64,000 nt of DNA from Corylus avellana (lineage: Eukaryota; Streptophyta; Magnoliopsida; Fagales; Betulaceae), in the NCBI RefSeq assembly GCF_901000735.1, contig NC_081545.1, forward strand, positions 11,331,973-11,395,972. The letters run 5' to 3'. How positions within the stretch are numbered: position 1 is the first letter of the stretch; every line of letters starts with the position of its first letter. The position numbers and the translations under genes are program-made. The notes beneath the pieces were generated by a model. That model was given only the letters and a program-made list of their open reading frames with translations, had not been told where the DNA came from and made no database searches. This document shows positions 46,585-56,616 of this stretch, piece by piece.

Positions 46585-46664
46585 GTGGACCACGCCTAAT
46601 GAGGTGGGGATCACTAGTTCGAATCTCTCCTCCCCCTTCTCTTGTGTAGACATGTCAAAACAAA
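46585..46664 (+). mobile_element. tRNA-like SINE, 5'-truncated
   Basis: It matches the 3' two thirds of the SINE at 43597-43707 (GTGGACCACGCCTAATGA, CACTAGTTCGAAT, GACATGTCAAAA). A 12-bp duplication AACAAAAATATT flanks it at 46573-46584 and 46665-46676. The A-box half is missing, so it was truncated on insertion. Confidence 0.82.
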
Positions 46665-46676
46665 AACAAAAATATT

Positions 46677-47810
46677 CCTCTCTCCTCCGTTCACTGTGAA
46701 TTGCGTTGAGATTTTGTAAAAAAAAAAAAAAAAAAAGGTTAGGGTACATGGATCTTGCATTGGAGTAAGATCTCCTACAATTTCTCCGTTTACGAAATTT
46801 ATGCCTTTTTCCAGTTGAGAAATGTCATATATTAAAAATGTGATGTGTTACATTTTTAATACTCTTTATGCCTTTTTCGTCAAGTTCATACTCTTTATGT
46901 TGTAAAAAATATTTAAACCAAAAATTATCTTTTAGTTTTCTAAAGAATAACCGTCTCTACAAAAGTAAAGAATAAGTCATTTAGGAGGAAAATTATTTAT
47001 GGTTGACTCAATAGCATGGCCACCTTTTTAATAAGTGACAATATTTTCAAAGTGTTTTAATGCCTAGAAAAACAACTTAAATTTCGTAATTTAAGAATCT
47101 ACGATGTCTTAGAAATTGTAGGGAATCATAATCCGCTTGTATTTTGTAAAGAAATAATATTTTAGTGGTATATAAAAAGATAAGAAAAGCTATTTTGGAA
47201 TACATTTAAATATGAAAGCAAAACGTAATTTTATTTCCTAAATTTATGAAAAAAAATAATTTAGAGAAAACTGCTAGGACTGTTCTTACGCCCCAAAAGC
47301 CTCACTCCAATCCAAAACGACGCTGAAGTGGGATCGTCAAACAAATATGACTCATTTGCACAATGAGTATTACACATGCTTTTAAATGCTTACTTTACGG
47401 CGTGACAATAAAAAAAAAAAAAAAACATTTATGGGTATTCACATTTGAGATATTGAGAATATTGGTAACATTTCTTCATGTCCAGAGACATGCTTGGCGG
47501 ATATTGACCCATAAATGTGGTGTGCTTTTTAGTTACTGTCCGAGTATTAATGTCCACATTTTTTTTAAAAAAAAAAAATTTTGGGTAAAACATGCCTGGT
47601 GGCTTTTGAGGGTCCAGATAAGATTGTGCCAGCCTCCGAATCCGACAAGTCCCTAGTCTGCCAACAAAAAGCTTCGACCAACAATAGTTGTTGTCGGCGG
47701 GAATGTAGCTTTACGCTTTACCAATTAAAATGCTCAATAGCTGACCAAAACGACAGAGCAATTTAGTTTACGACTGTCTTTATCGATTTGGCTTAGGTGT
47801 TTAAAAAAAA
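46677..47810. other. Intergenic, no gene seen
   Basis: The stretch 47580-47765 is less AT-rich and open on the plus strand, but matches nothing recognised. Confidence 0.4.
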
Positions 47811-48525
47811 GGTTAAATACTAAATACTCTCTTGGAGTTTGGTAACTTTATTTTTATCTCATTGAGATTTTACTTTTATTACAGGACCCCTTTAGGGTTT
47901 TGATAAAAGATCAAGTTAGTTGACCGTTAGGATTGACACGTGGACCAATCAAATATTAACACGTGGCACCTATTTAATTTTTTTAAAAAAAAAAATTAAA
48001 AAAAAAAAGTATTTTCTTTTTTAAAAAAAAAAAAAAAAAAAAAAATTAGGGTGCTATATTTGAGGTGGCCGAGCCACCCCTTTGAGAGGGGGTGGGGAAA
48101 AATATTTTCAAAGACCTCTGGGCTCTCATAGGTTGGGGTGGCCGAAACCACCTTCCGCCGGTAAGGGGGGTGTTCCCCACCCTTGGGTTTGGTGTCGGTG
48201 CCACCCCTGGGTACTCGGTTTACCATGGCCAGTGGGTGGCCGAAAGCCACTCCCAATTTTTTTCCTTTTCTTTTTTCTTTTTTTTTTTAAAAAAAAAAAG
48301 AAAAAGAAAATACATTTTTTTTAATTTAACAAAAAATTAAATAAGTGCCACATGTCAACATCTGATTGGTCCACGTGTCAGTCCTAATAGTCAACTAACG
48401 GATTGACTAACTTAGTCCTTTATCAAAACCCAGGGGGGTCCTGTGATAAAAATGAAACCCCAGGGAGATAAAAATAAAGTTATCAAACCCCAAAGGGGTA
48501 TTTGGTATTTTTAACGATTTAAATT
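47811..48525. repeat. Foldback element with GC-rich palindromic core (copy 2)
   Basis: The arms of about 185 bp are clear inverted copies; both contain GACACGTGGACCAATCA and TTTATTTTTATCTC when read inward. The core at 48060-48260 contains repeated short palindromes: GGTGGCCGAGCCACC, GGTGGCCGAAACCACC and GTGGCCGAAAGCCAC. No protein. The plan matches 37355-38055, with different arms. Confidence 0.8.
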
Positions 48526-48684
48526 TAATCTCAATTCCATAATTCCAAAGCTAGTGATAGAGAATTAACAACCCAACTGTTTGTTGACTCTTAAAATAAA
48601 TAAAGTCGACAAAAAAACGTGAAAGAAAAAACAAAAAAAAAAAATTTGTCTGCTAGCCTAAGCATTTCGTCAAATTTCACAAAG
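48526..48684. other. Intergenic
   Basis: Short AT-rich spacer; nothing seen. Confidence 0.4.
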
Positions 48685-48696
48685 GGTGGTCCAAGT

Positions 48697-49503
48697 TTTT
48701 TTTTTTTTTCTTTTTTGTCTTTTCTTTTCTTTAGGAAAATCTTCCATATCCATTCATTGAAAAAGAATCCTTACATTAGATAGCATAAAACTCTGGTAAA
48801 TTATAAGCAAAGTTATGAGATTACAACGTCACTGAGACAAATATAAAAATCTTACAATCAAGTCATATTTATTACTTCAATATTTGCTAACCCATGTCAA
48901 ATTTCAGTTATAGAACAGATTTGCTCTAGGCAGATTCAATCTAATACATAGGTAGTCCATATTCTTAACTTTTATTTTCACGTCCATAAGAGCAAAACCC
49001 CTCACACTGAAACTAATCATCATCGACCTAAAGGTCAGGACAAAAACATTCATCCCAAAAATCGCTCATGAAAACAGATCTAAGGAAAAGTCAAACTATT
49101 ATTCAAAAGAAAAAAATAACAAAAACACAATTTAAAAAAAAAAAAAAAAAAACAAACAAACAAACAGCTACAACAACCGAGGTGAGGGAGGTGAAGCGCA
49201 TTGGCTGGTACATGGCTTAGTAAAACCAATTTAAGAGACTAGATCTAGATTTGAAAAACTAAATCTAAAGCCCAACCAATTTTAGGGAGGCAAAGATCGG
49301 CGTACCACGGTGGAGGGCGAACGAATGCAGTGCAACATAAGTAAAGGAATGGTCGGAGCAACTGGATTGGTCAGAAAAAACCAAAATAATAAACTATAAA
49401 AAGAAAAGAAAAAACAAGAAGGGAAGGGGGAGGAAAGAAGGGAGTACGGGGGGAGGGGGAGGGGCTTACCCACTTTTTTTCGGCTACCAAGCAGACAGTT
49501 TTT
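48697..49503 (-). mobile_element. Short non-autonomous LINE-like retroelement
   Basis: A 12-bp duplication GGTGGTCCAAGT flanks it (48685-48696 and 49504-49515). On the minus strand the 3' end is a poly-A tract, so it inserted by target-primed reverse transcription. The 3' 200 bp resemble 56137-56310. The 5' part starts ACTGTCTGCTTGGTAGCCGA followed by CT-rich text and reads like an RNA leader. No open frame with LINE domains exists. It could be an internally deleted LINE or a retro-copied RNA. Confidence 0.75.
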
Positions 49504-49515
49504 GGTGGTCCAAGT

Positions 49516-49609
49516 ATTAACAAAAGCCAACGGCTAAAACTATAGTATAGGTAAATTAAAATAAAAAATAAAAAATAAAAAACTATAGTATAGGTGGACC
49601 TGGTTAGAG
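49516..49609. other. Short spacer with an AAAAT run
   Basis: The text ACTATAGTATAGGT occurs twice (about 49539 and 49581), a small tandem duplication. Confidence 0.4.
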
Positions 49610-49710
49610 GTCTCCAAGGAGTAACTCAATCAGCTGTAGACCACGCTTAATGAAACGGATGTCACTAGTTTAAATTTCTCCTCCCTCTTCCCTTGTGTGG
49701 ATATGTCAAA
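49610..49710 (+). mobile_element. tRNA-like SINE, diverged copy
   Basis: It aligns along its length with the SINE at 43597-43707: GTCTCCAAGGAGTAACTCAA, CTGTAGACCACGCTTAATGA, GTCACTAGTTTAAAT and GGATATGTCAAA. The B box is mutated (TTTAAAT for TTCGAAT). No flanking duplication was recognised. Confidence 0.75.
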
Positions 49711-50138
49711 TATATATATATTGACAGAACCCTAACGGGTAAACCAAAGCAATGGTGGAATGAATAAAAACATTAAGAAATAATTCAAAATATAAAACAC
49801 TCAAAAACTACTTTTATTTTTATTTAATATTAAATCATATTAAAAAAAAAATACCTTAACAAATAGAGCCAATTGTTTGCATTAAAAGAAAAAATGTTAT
49901 TCAAAAAAAAAAAGAAAAAAAAATGTTTGCAAGACGTTCGGAACAATATGATAAAGTTCACTACATTTTAAAAGTTAATTTTTATTAATTGTTGAGATTT
50001 TAATTATGTAACTATGCCATATGTTCTATTAAATAAATGCAAGATACTTAGAATTGAATATATACTTAATGGTTAATACCAAGATTCCTCTTGGCTTATT
50101 AAGGATAATTAGATACATGTCTCCCACTAAGATTTTGC
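49711..50138. other. Intergenic
   Basis: AT-rich with poly-A runs; no gene. Confidence 0.4.
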
Positions 50139-50705
50139 ATGGTCAGATTTTTATTTTTTGAAAAACAATCATTACAACTTTTATATCTCAAATATAGAGC
50201 ATATTGCTCTACCAAAACAACATCACAGATACATTCAGTAATTTTCTCAAGCCAAATCTTATCTATGACTTGTTTTATTGCCGCCTTGGCTAATCCATAT
50301 ACGGCATTATTGGCATCTCTACTCACATAACAACTCTGCCGCCTGCCGGCCAACTAGAAAACGATTGCAAAACCATTTGCGTGACTTCCACTAGGTATCC
50401 AAACCGACTCCAATTTCACATCGTGGATGTCACTGCTTCAACCACTTGCATCCCATCACCTTCCAATAGGATATTATGTAAGCCTATCTCTTTGCTAAAG
50501 CTAGTTGCATAGAAAGCTACCAAAGCCTCAACGGCAATTGGCTCTATAGTATCCAATTTTGTGAGACTCCTTGGCGCAATCACATACCCTTCATGATCTC
50601 GCACCACAACACCTATTCCCATCCGCCCATTGACTTATCAATGGCTGCATTCCAATTCACTTTATAACAATCTAATGGAGGTGCTTTCCACTTTGGTACC
50701 TGGTA
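50139..50705 (-). pseudogene. LINE RNase H-like fragment
   Basis: The minus strand reads VPKWKAPPLDCYKVNWNAAI then, after a frame change, MGIGVVVRDHEGYVIAPRSL, PIAVEALVAFYA and ILLEGDGMQVVEAV, then DANNAVYGLAKAAIKQV. These are the RVT_3/RNase H tail motifs of plant LINEs. The part before the domain is absent, and stops break it. No poly-A tail or duplication was found. Confidence 0.8.
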
Positions 50706-51306
50706 ACAAAAAATTGACCACATGAACAATCCCTACCTCTCAATAGATATAGTAATTCAACTAATTGAATGGTGTAGATCAATCAAAATGGTTCATCATT
50801 TCCAAGGTTAGCATAGAATGGAAGTTATTGGTTCAAAATTTTATTTTCCATCCTATCCTCTTGGTGCCCAAAAAACAAAACAAAACAAAAAGAGCCCCAT
50901 CATTTTGGTTTTGGGTATATTTCCCTTTTTAATTGTGTCTTCTCCATATATTTTTGAGAGGAGAAAAATTTTTATAGCGGATGTGCTATGCATCTTTATT
51001 TGGTTATTCTCTAATTTTTTTATTTTTCAAAATTACCATTGAATCTATAAGGTTTATGTGTGGAACCATATGGCTCCACAAATCCAATCGTAATTTTGAA
51101 AAGTAGGAGGATAGAAGAAGAACTAGGGAAAAAATGCAACATTTTCCTTTTTACAGGAACTCTATACAAGTTAAGTTTTTTATGCCCCTCAATAAAGGAA
51201 TGATACGTCATATGAAACATCAAATATGATAAACTAAAAATACATGATTTTTTCGATTAGCTATAACTCATCGACAACACCCCAACACCCTCTTCCCACT
51301 CAGACT
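50706..51306. other. Intergenic
   Basis: No supported gene. Confidence 0.4.
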
Positions 51307-51490
51307 ATTGAAGCCACCGTTCTCTCCTTTGCCGAATACCACCACCCCCTGCTCCTCCACCAAATGCCACTGCGAACAACCCCTTTCCGGACCGCAATTG
51401 AAAAGCCACCTTTCTCTCCTTTGCTGAATACCACCACCACTGTTCCTCCACCAGACAACACCGCGAACAACCCCTTTCCAGACGGCAATC
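51307..51490. repeat. Two tandem ~90-bp repeats
   Basis: Units start at 51307 and 51397 (ATTGAAGCCACC / ATTGAAAAGCCACC). Both contain TCTCTCCTTTGC, GAATACCACCACC, CTCCACCA and GCGAACAACCCCTTTCC. A small length difference shifts the reading frame between units, so conserved coding is unlikely. Confidence 0.75.
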
Positions 51491-51645
51491 AAAAAAATTT
51501 GTGGTATACAAACAGGCTATCATGTAATGATTCTTTCTTGATTGTTTAACAATTGGTTACATAGTACCTCCACGTCACCTTGCATCCTCCATGTCCACAA
51601 CAAGCAATCAAGAGTATGTTCTTTGTCGCCAAGCACAAGCAACCA
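51480..51645 (+). repeat. Direct repeat, left copy
   Basis: It matches 53093-53260: TGTAATGATTCTTTCTTGAT, ACAATTGGTTACATAG, GCAATCAAGAGTAT and TCTTTGTCGCC occur in the same order in both. Confidence 0.8.
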
Positions 51646-52660
51646 ATCTTTAGATTTATTTTTTCTAAAAGACTAGTGGAACGGTTGGTTAGGTACGTTA
51701 CGTTGCATTACAAGATAATTATAAGATAAAAATGTGGTATATACCATTATTTTATAGAGAAAGTAAAAGTAATACTAGATATTGCATTTTCATCTCATAA
51801 CTATTTCACAATGCTAACATGACAATCTCAATCAACTCTTGAATTTTTTTTTTTTAACAATGGCCAATCCAAAAGTTGGTTAAGACTGCTACCTTAACAT
51901 TGTTAGATAATTGTAAAATAAAAATGTAGTTTCTAACATTACTAAAAAAGTAATGCAAAATGTATATAAAGAAAAAAGAAATGATAAATGCTACATACCA
52001 CATAAAAATTTCACAAATATCCCGTAAATTAAACTGATGTGACAATGTCTAATAACCATTGGATCAGCATTTATTAAACAAAATATATATTTAATAGCTT
52101 AGTGACCTTGCCACGTTAGCTTTGTGGGATAATAGTGAAATGCTTATGTAGTATGTAACATTTCTCAAAAGTTAAAGAATAATACTATATAGAACATTAT
52201 TATCTCATTATATTGACATAGCATTGTCAATTCACCATTAATTTTTATTTTCTCTTTTACTAATAATTGATCTAAAAGTAGATTGACAATACAACATCAA
52301 TGATCAAATACTAGTAGAGTATAAATTAAGCATTACTCAAAGTAAAAAACAAAAAAACAAAAACAAAAATAACAAAAATAATGACTTGAAATTAAGAAAA
52401 CAAAAATATTGCCCAAGTCATGCCCACCAAGCAAGAAAACAAGAGGGTTGACTGGCTGCTAGCTCATGACACATGACAAGTGAGTGGCTGCTAGTCTGCT
52501 ACATCGTGCAATCAACTGAAACATTATTTCGCCTTCATTAGTAAGTAAGCTAGCTTTTCTTATCACTGATATGATCGAATACATGACTTTGATCTTCAAA
52601 CCAACATGACAACTTGACAAGTGACTTGCTCTTAAGATTGCTTCCAATTTTTCCTCCGAC
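51646..52660. other. Intergenic, no gene seen
   Basis: AT-rich; no convincing frame. Confidence 0.4.
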
Positions 52661-52669
52661 CTCCTTCTA

Positions 52670-53062
52670 TTTGAAAGGTGGCTTGTAATACGGTCATCCT
52701 GATCGTCAATAAAGCTGATAATTGACATAAACTTAATACGAGTTTATCATGAATTTGCAAACCCTTTTTTCATTTTTATTCTTTTCTTCTTTTCACCTTT
52801 AATGCTCAAAGGTAGTTTGTTCAATCATCCTGATCGTCAATAAAGATGACGATCGACACGAACTTAATACAAGCTCAACGTGAATTTGTAAAAAAAATAT
52901 TATTATTATTATTTTCTTCTTTTGACCTAAATTCTCAAAGGTGGCTTGTTCGATCAACCTAATCATCAATAAAACCAATAATCGACACGAACTTAATACA
53001 AGTTCATTGTGAATTCGTAAACTTTTTTGCTTTTCTTCTTTTCACCTTTAATGCTCAAAGAA
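52670..53062. repeat. Three tandem ~130-bp repeats
   Basis: Units begin near 52674, 52808 and 52937 with AAAGGTGGCTTGT-like text. Each contains ATCGTCAATAAA, GACACGAACTTAATAC, GTGAATTTGTAAA and TTCTTCTTTTCACC with substitutions and indels. No coding role is apparent. Confidence 0.8.
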
Positions 53063-53092
53063 AAAAAATAATAAAAATAAAAATAATACGAC

Positions 53093-53260
53093 GCTGCAAA
53101 AAATTTGTGTGGTACATGTAGAGACATGTATCTTGTAATGATTCTTTCTTAATTGTTCAACAATTGGGTACATAGAAACGTCCACGTCCACATGCATCCC
53201 CCATGTCCAGCACAAGCAATCAAGGGTATTTTCTTTGTCGCCTTATAATGCTAGCATATA
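53093..53260 (+). repeat. Direct repeat, right copy
   Basis: Copy of 51480-51645, same orientation, about 1.6 kb away. Confidence 0.8.
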
Positions 53261-54325
53261 TACATAAGACAAGAAACAAATAGCAAAACAACTAATTATT
53301 TCTCTGCTTCCACATAGTAAAAGAACATCACCATCAACAACAAAGGAAACTTGAAAACCCTATAATGACATGTACACAAGGCAACTTTTACTGCCAACCC
53401 TACTTGAGCAGATGGATAAGAAAAAAACGTGCGAACATTAACTTTATATACACCATTAAATGCATTAATTTTAAATTATAAGCATAAAATTGAGAGACTC
53501 ATATTTTCGTAAAGTAATGTTATATATTCATCTCTTATCTTATTCCCATACCACAAGAATGATATGGCAATTGAATAAGTTTTTTTTATTAAAAATTGAA
53601 TTCAATAGTTGATGGGCACTATCACATTAATCTTATAATATAAAAGTCGGACACCCTCTATTATTATGACAATCATTGTATAGATTCCTTAAAGCATGAA
53701 AATAAGTCTCGTATAATTCCATTGTACCTTAACCAATTACTTGCATTATGGTCCTCTTATCATTTTCAGGATATTTTACGATGCACAATTATTTTTAATT
53801 ATTTTTTAAATTAAATTATTGTGATTTTGTTATATCAATATTTACTATTTTTGCCAAACCGATATTTATCACTTTACTATTTTCCATGTTTTATCACATT
53901 TTAAAAATATTAAATACAAGTGTGACAAAATTTCAACTATTAAATTTAAAAAATAATTGCTCATCATTTCTGAAAGAGGGGCCAGGAATCTTCTCATTTA
54001 TTTATTTTTTTACAACAGAAAAATAATTACCCCTTGTTCGCCCTTCTTCTCCCATGAATAAAACAACATTTTCCCGAAAATTCTTTATATATATATACAC
54101 TTTTTTTTCTTGATACCCAAAATTAAAAAAAAAAAAAAAAAAAAAAAAACTCATCCCTATGGTAGGCCACCCTAATAGTACCACCAGAGGTTGTGCTACC
54201 ATCTCCGACTGTTCTTTTGGTAAAATTCTTTTAGAGTTAGGGTATTTTACGTCATTCCTATGTTGTTATCAAATGAATGAATAAAAATGGTCATTTCATT
54301 TTAACTTCTTGTATTTTCAGTAATA
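53261..54325. other. Intergenic, no gene seen
   Basis: AT-rich. A poly-A of about 26 bp lies at 54125-54150. Confidence 0.4.
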
Positions 54326-54927
54326 CCTAGGCTCCGTTTATTTTGAAGTAAAATTATTTATGGAAAATAGTTTGCCTATTTTCTGGTCTTGGTGAGACTT
54401 AAAATAATAGTCAATGGAAAATATTTTTCGTTTGACTGCAAATTTTTGTTTAATTTTTGGAAAATAGTTTCCATTTTTGAAACTGTAAACCATTTTTCGA
54501 GTTTGAGCTTCTCATTTTCAAATTGACAAACTCAACCGAAAAGTGGTTGGGACCTGCCTGAGACCCACCCAGCACCCAACCAAACTCGACCAGAACTTGC
54601 CCGAGACCTGTCCGAGACCCCGCATGAGACCTGTCCGTGACCTTGCCAGGACCCGCCCAAGACCTGTCCGAGACCCAGCACGGGACCCGACTGGGGCCTG
54701 TTCGAGACCTTGCCGAGACCCCACCAGCATTTGTCCAAGACTCTGTCGGGACCTGCCCAGAACTCGACTAAGACTTGTTCAAGACCCCGAGAGAAATTGC
54801 CTGAGACCTGCCAGAGACTCTGCCAAGACCCACCTAGGACCTGTTCGAGACCCTACCGAGACCTAACCACGACTCGACCAGGACTTGGTCGGGTCCCAGT
54901 CAGGTCCATTTTTGTAATTTAACATTT

Positions 54928-54974
<47 letters not shown>

Positions 54975-55065
54975 TTGAGATTTTTCGTATGCACCAAACA
55001 CCGTAAAATGTTTTCTAGGAAATTAGTTTTCAAAAAATAATTTTTACTAAAAGCATTTTTCGAAT
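54326..55065. repeat. MITE-like element with 11-bp minisatellite core (copy 2)
   Basis: The arms match the element at 293-913 (TTTTTCGAGTTTGAG, AACTCAACCGAAAAGT before the array; CAAACACCGTAAA after it). The core at 54545-54900 repeats CCGAGACCTGN with an 11-bp period for about 30 units. A (TAA)n run follows at 54932-54974. Because 11 is not a multiple of 3, every frame cycles through the same peptides and stays open by composition, so frames here should not be called genes. Confidence 0.78.
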
Positions 55066-56136
55066 TCTTTCATCCGCGAAATGAAAATTAGGCAAGGCGA
55101 ATAAAACAATAATTTCACGTTCCCTTCTTATGTGTATATAATTCACATATAGAAAATAGAAAAAGTATAAAAAGATGAAAGATTCTATATTTTTTGAGAA
55201 TTCCCAAGTTTTACTAAGAATTCCTATTCTCGGATCGAATTATAACAAATTTTTGGGGAATTTGTAAGAAACTCTTTCTTTATTTTATATTTTATTCAAG
55301 TTTATTAAATTTTTAGACAAAAACAAGATAATAAAAAAAGGAGATGCTCATACATATATATAATATATATTTAATGTAGAATATATTAGAATAAGAATAT
55401 ATAATATATATTTAATGTAGATTATTTTTATTCTCAAAAAATCATCAATCCGGTGTACCTCAAAATTATACAAATTATCGATAACCCAAATCCCATTTAT
55501 TTTATTGATGTGAATCAATGTTTGGATAAGATTTTCCTATTCAATTTTTTTTTTTTTTGAATTGATTTTCCTGTTCAACTTCACGGATGAATGAAGTCCT
55601 CTTCATATATATTCTCCCGCATGGGCAAGCTGACTATTCAGATTTGGTCAACTAATTACACCTTGACTGGGTAGGAAATTATGGGGCCTTTGGATAGGAT
55701 AGGATAATTTTTTAAGATTTTTGAGAATTCTAAAAGATTAGCTTGCTTGGTTGTCATTAAGCAGAAGGAATTCGGATTCCTTTTCCTTCTAGAGAGGTGA
55801 GAATTCACATTCCCTCGACCTTGATAATGTTCTGTTTCTTTTAAACGGTAAGAATGTCCACATCCCAAACGGAAGGGATTTTTGACTGACGGAATAAGGG
55901 TTTTGGATACAAAATGGTAGTTCATAGGGTCGGGTATCACAGTTGGTAGTTCATAGAGAGAAAGTAACAAAGCGTTGTAGTTAATGGAAGAAAAGGTAAT
56001 TACCCCATTTTTTTTTTAGTATGGTGCTTGACGAAATTTTTTAAGTTTTTGATACTATTATATTTTTTTAATTCAATATTATTATAGTTTTCTTATACTA
56101 TGTGATAATTTTGTTATGATTATTTTATAGTAATCC
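55066..56136. other. Intergenic, no gene seen
   Basis: AT-rich with poly-T runs. A 27-bp block AATATATATTTAATGTAGA plus neighbours is duplicated at about 55360-55380 and 55400-55420. Confidence 0.4.
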
Positions 56137-56310
56137 TTTTTTTTTTTTTTTAACAGGTAAATCTCTTCTCATTCCATCAAACATTCAAAGCATAAAACTC
56201 TTAAAAACATAGGCAAAAGCTATGCGGTTACAAAGTCGTAGATACATCAAAAAATCTAACAATCAAATCGTATCTATGACCTACAATCAAACCCACATAC
56301 AAACTTCATT
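56137..56310 (-). mobile_element. LINE 3'-end fragment with poly-A
   Basis: On the minus strand the sequence ends GAGAAGAGATTTACCTGTTA and poly-A, typical of plant LINE 3' ends. It resembles 48697-48870 (GCATAAAACTCT, GGTTACAA, AAATCTAACAATCAA on the plus strand). TAGTAATCC at 56128-56136 and 56311-56319 may be a duplication, though similarity to the other copy may continue past 56310, so this is unsure. Confidence 0.5.
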
Positions 56311-56616
56311 TAGTAATCCATGTTCAACGTCACACATTGTATAAAAGTTTTCTTTTGGGTATTATATTTCTCCAAAATCTAAAATCTCTAAACATGAATC
56401 AATGACAATATTGGTGGTATATGATTATCAGTTTGAGAAAGATATTATCTCCCCTTGTGCCGACATGTTAAAAAAAAAAAAAACATACATGTATCAAGCA
56501 TTTGCTTCATGAGTGTATGTATTTGTGTGTGTAGTCTAGTATGGTGCAAAGAACTGAACGCACATGTGCATGTGACAATGGGCTATATCGCACTAGTGGC
56601 GCCTTGATGGCGCGTG

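Noticed and set aside
54518..54922. Overlapping Arg/Pro-rich and Gly/Ser-rich open frames on both strands
   Set aside because: All arise from the 11-bp minisatellite, which lacks stops in most frames; no start context, domain or conservation.
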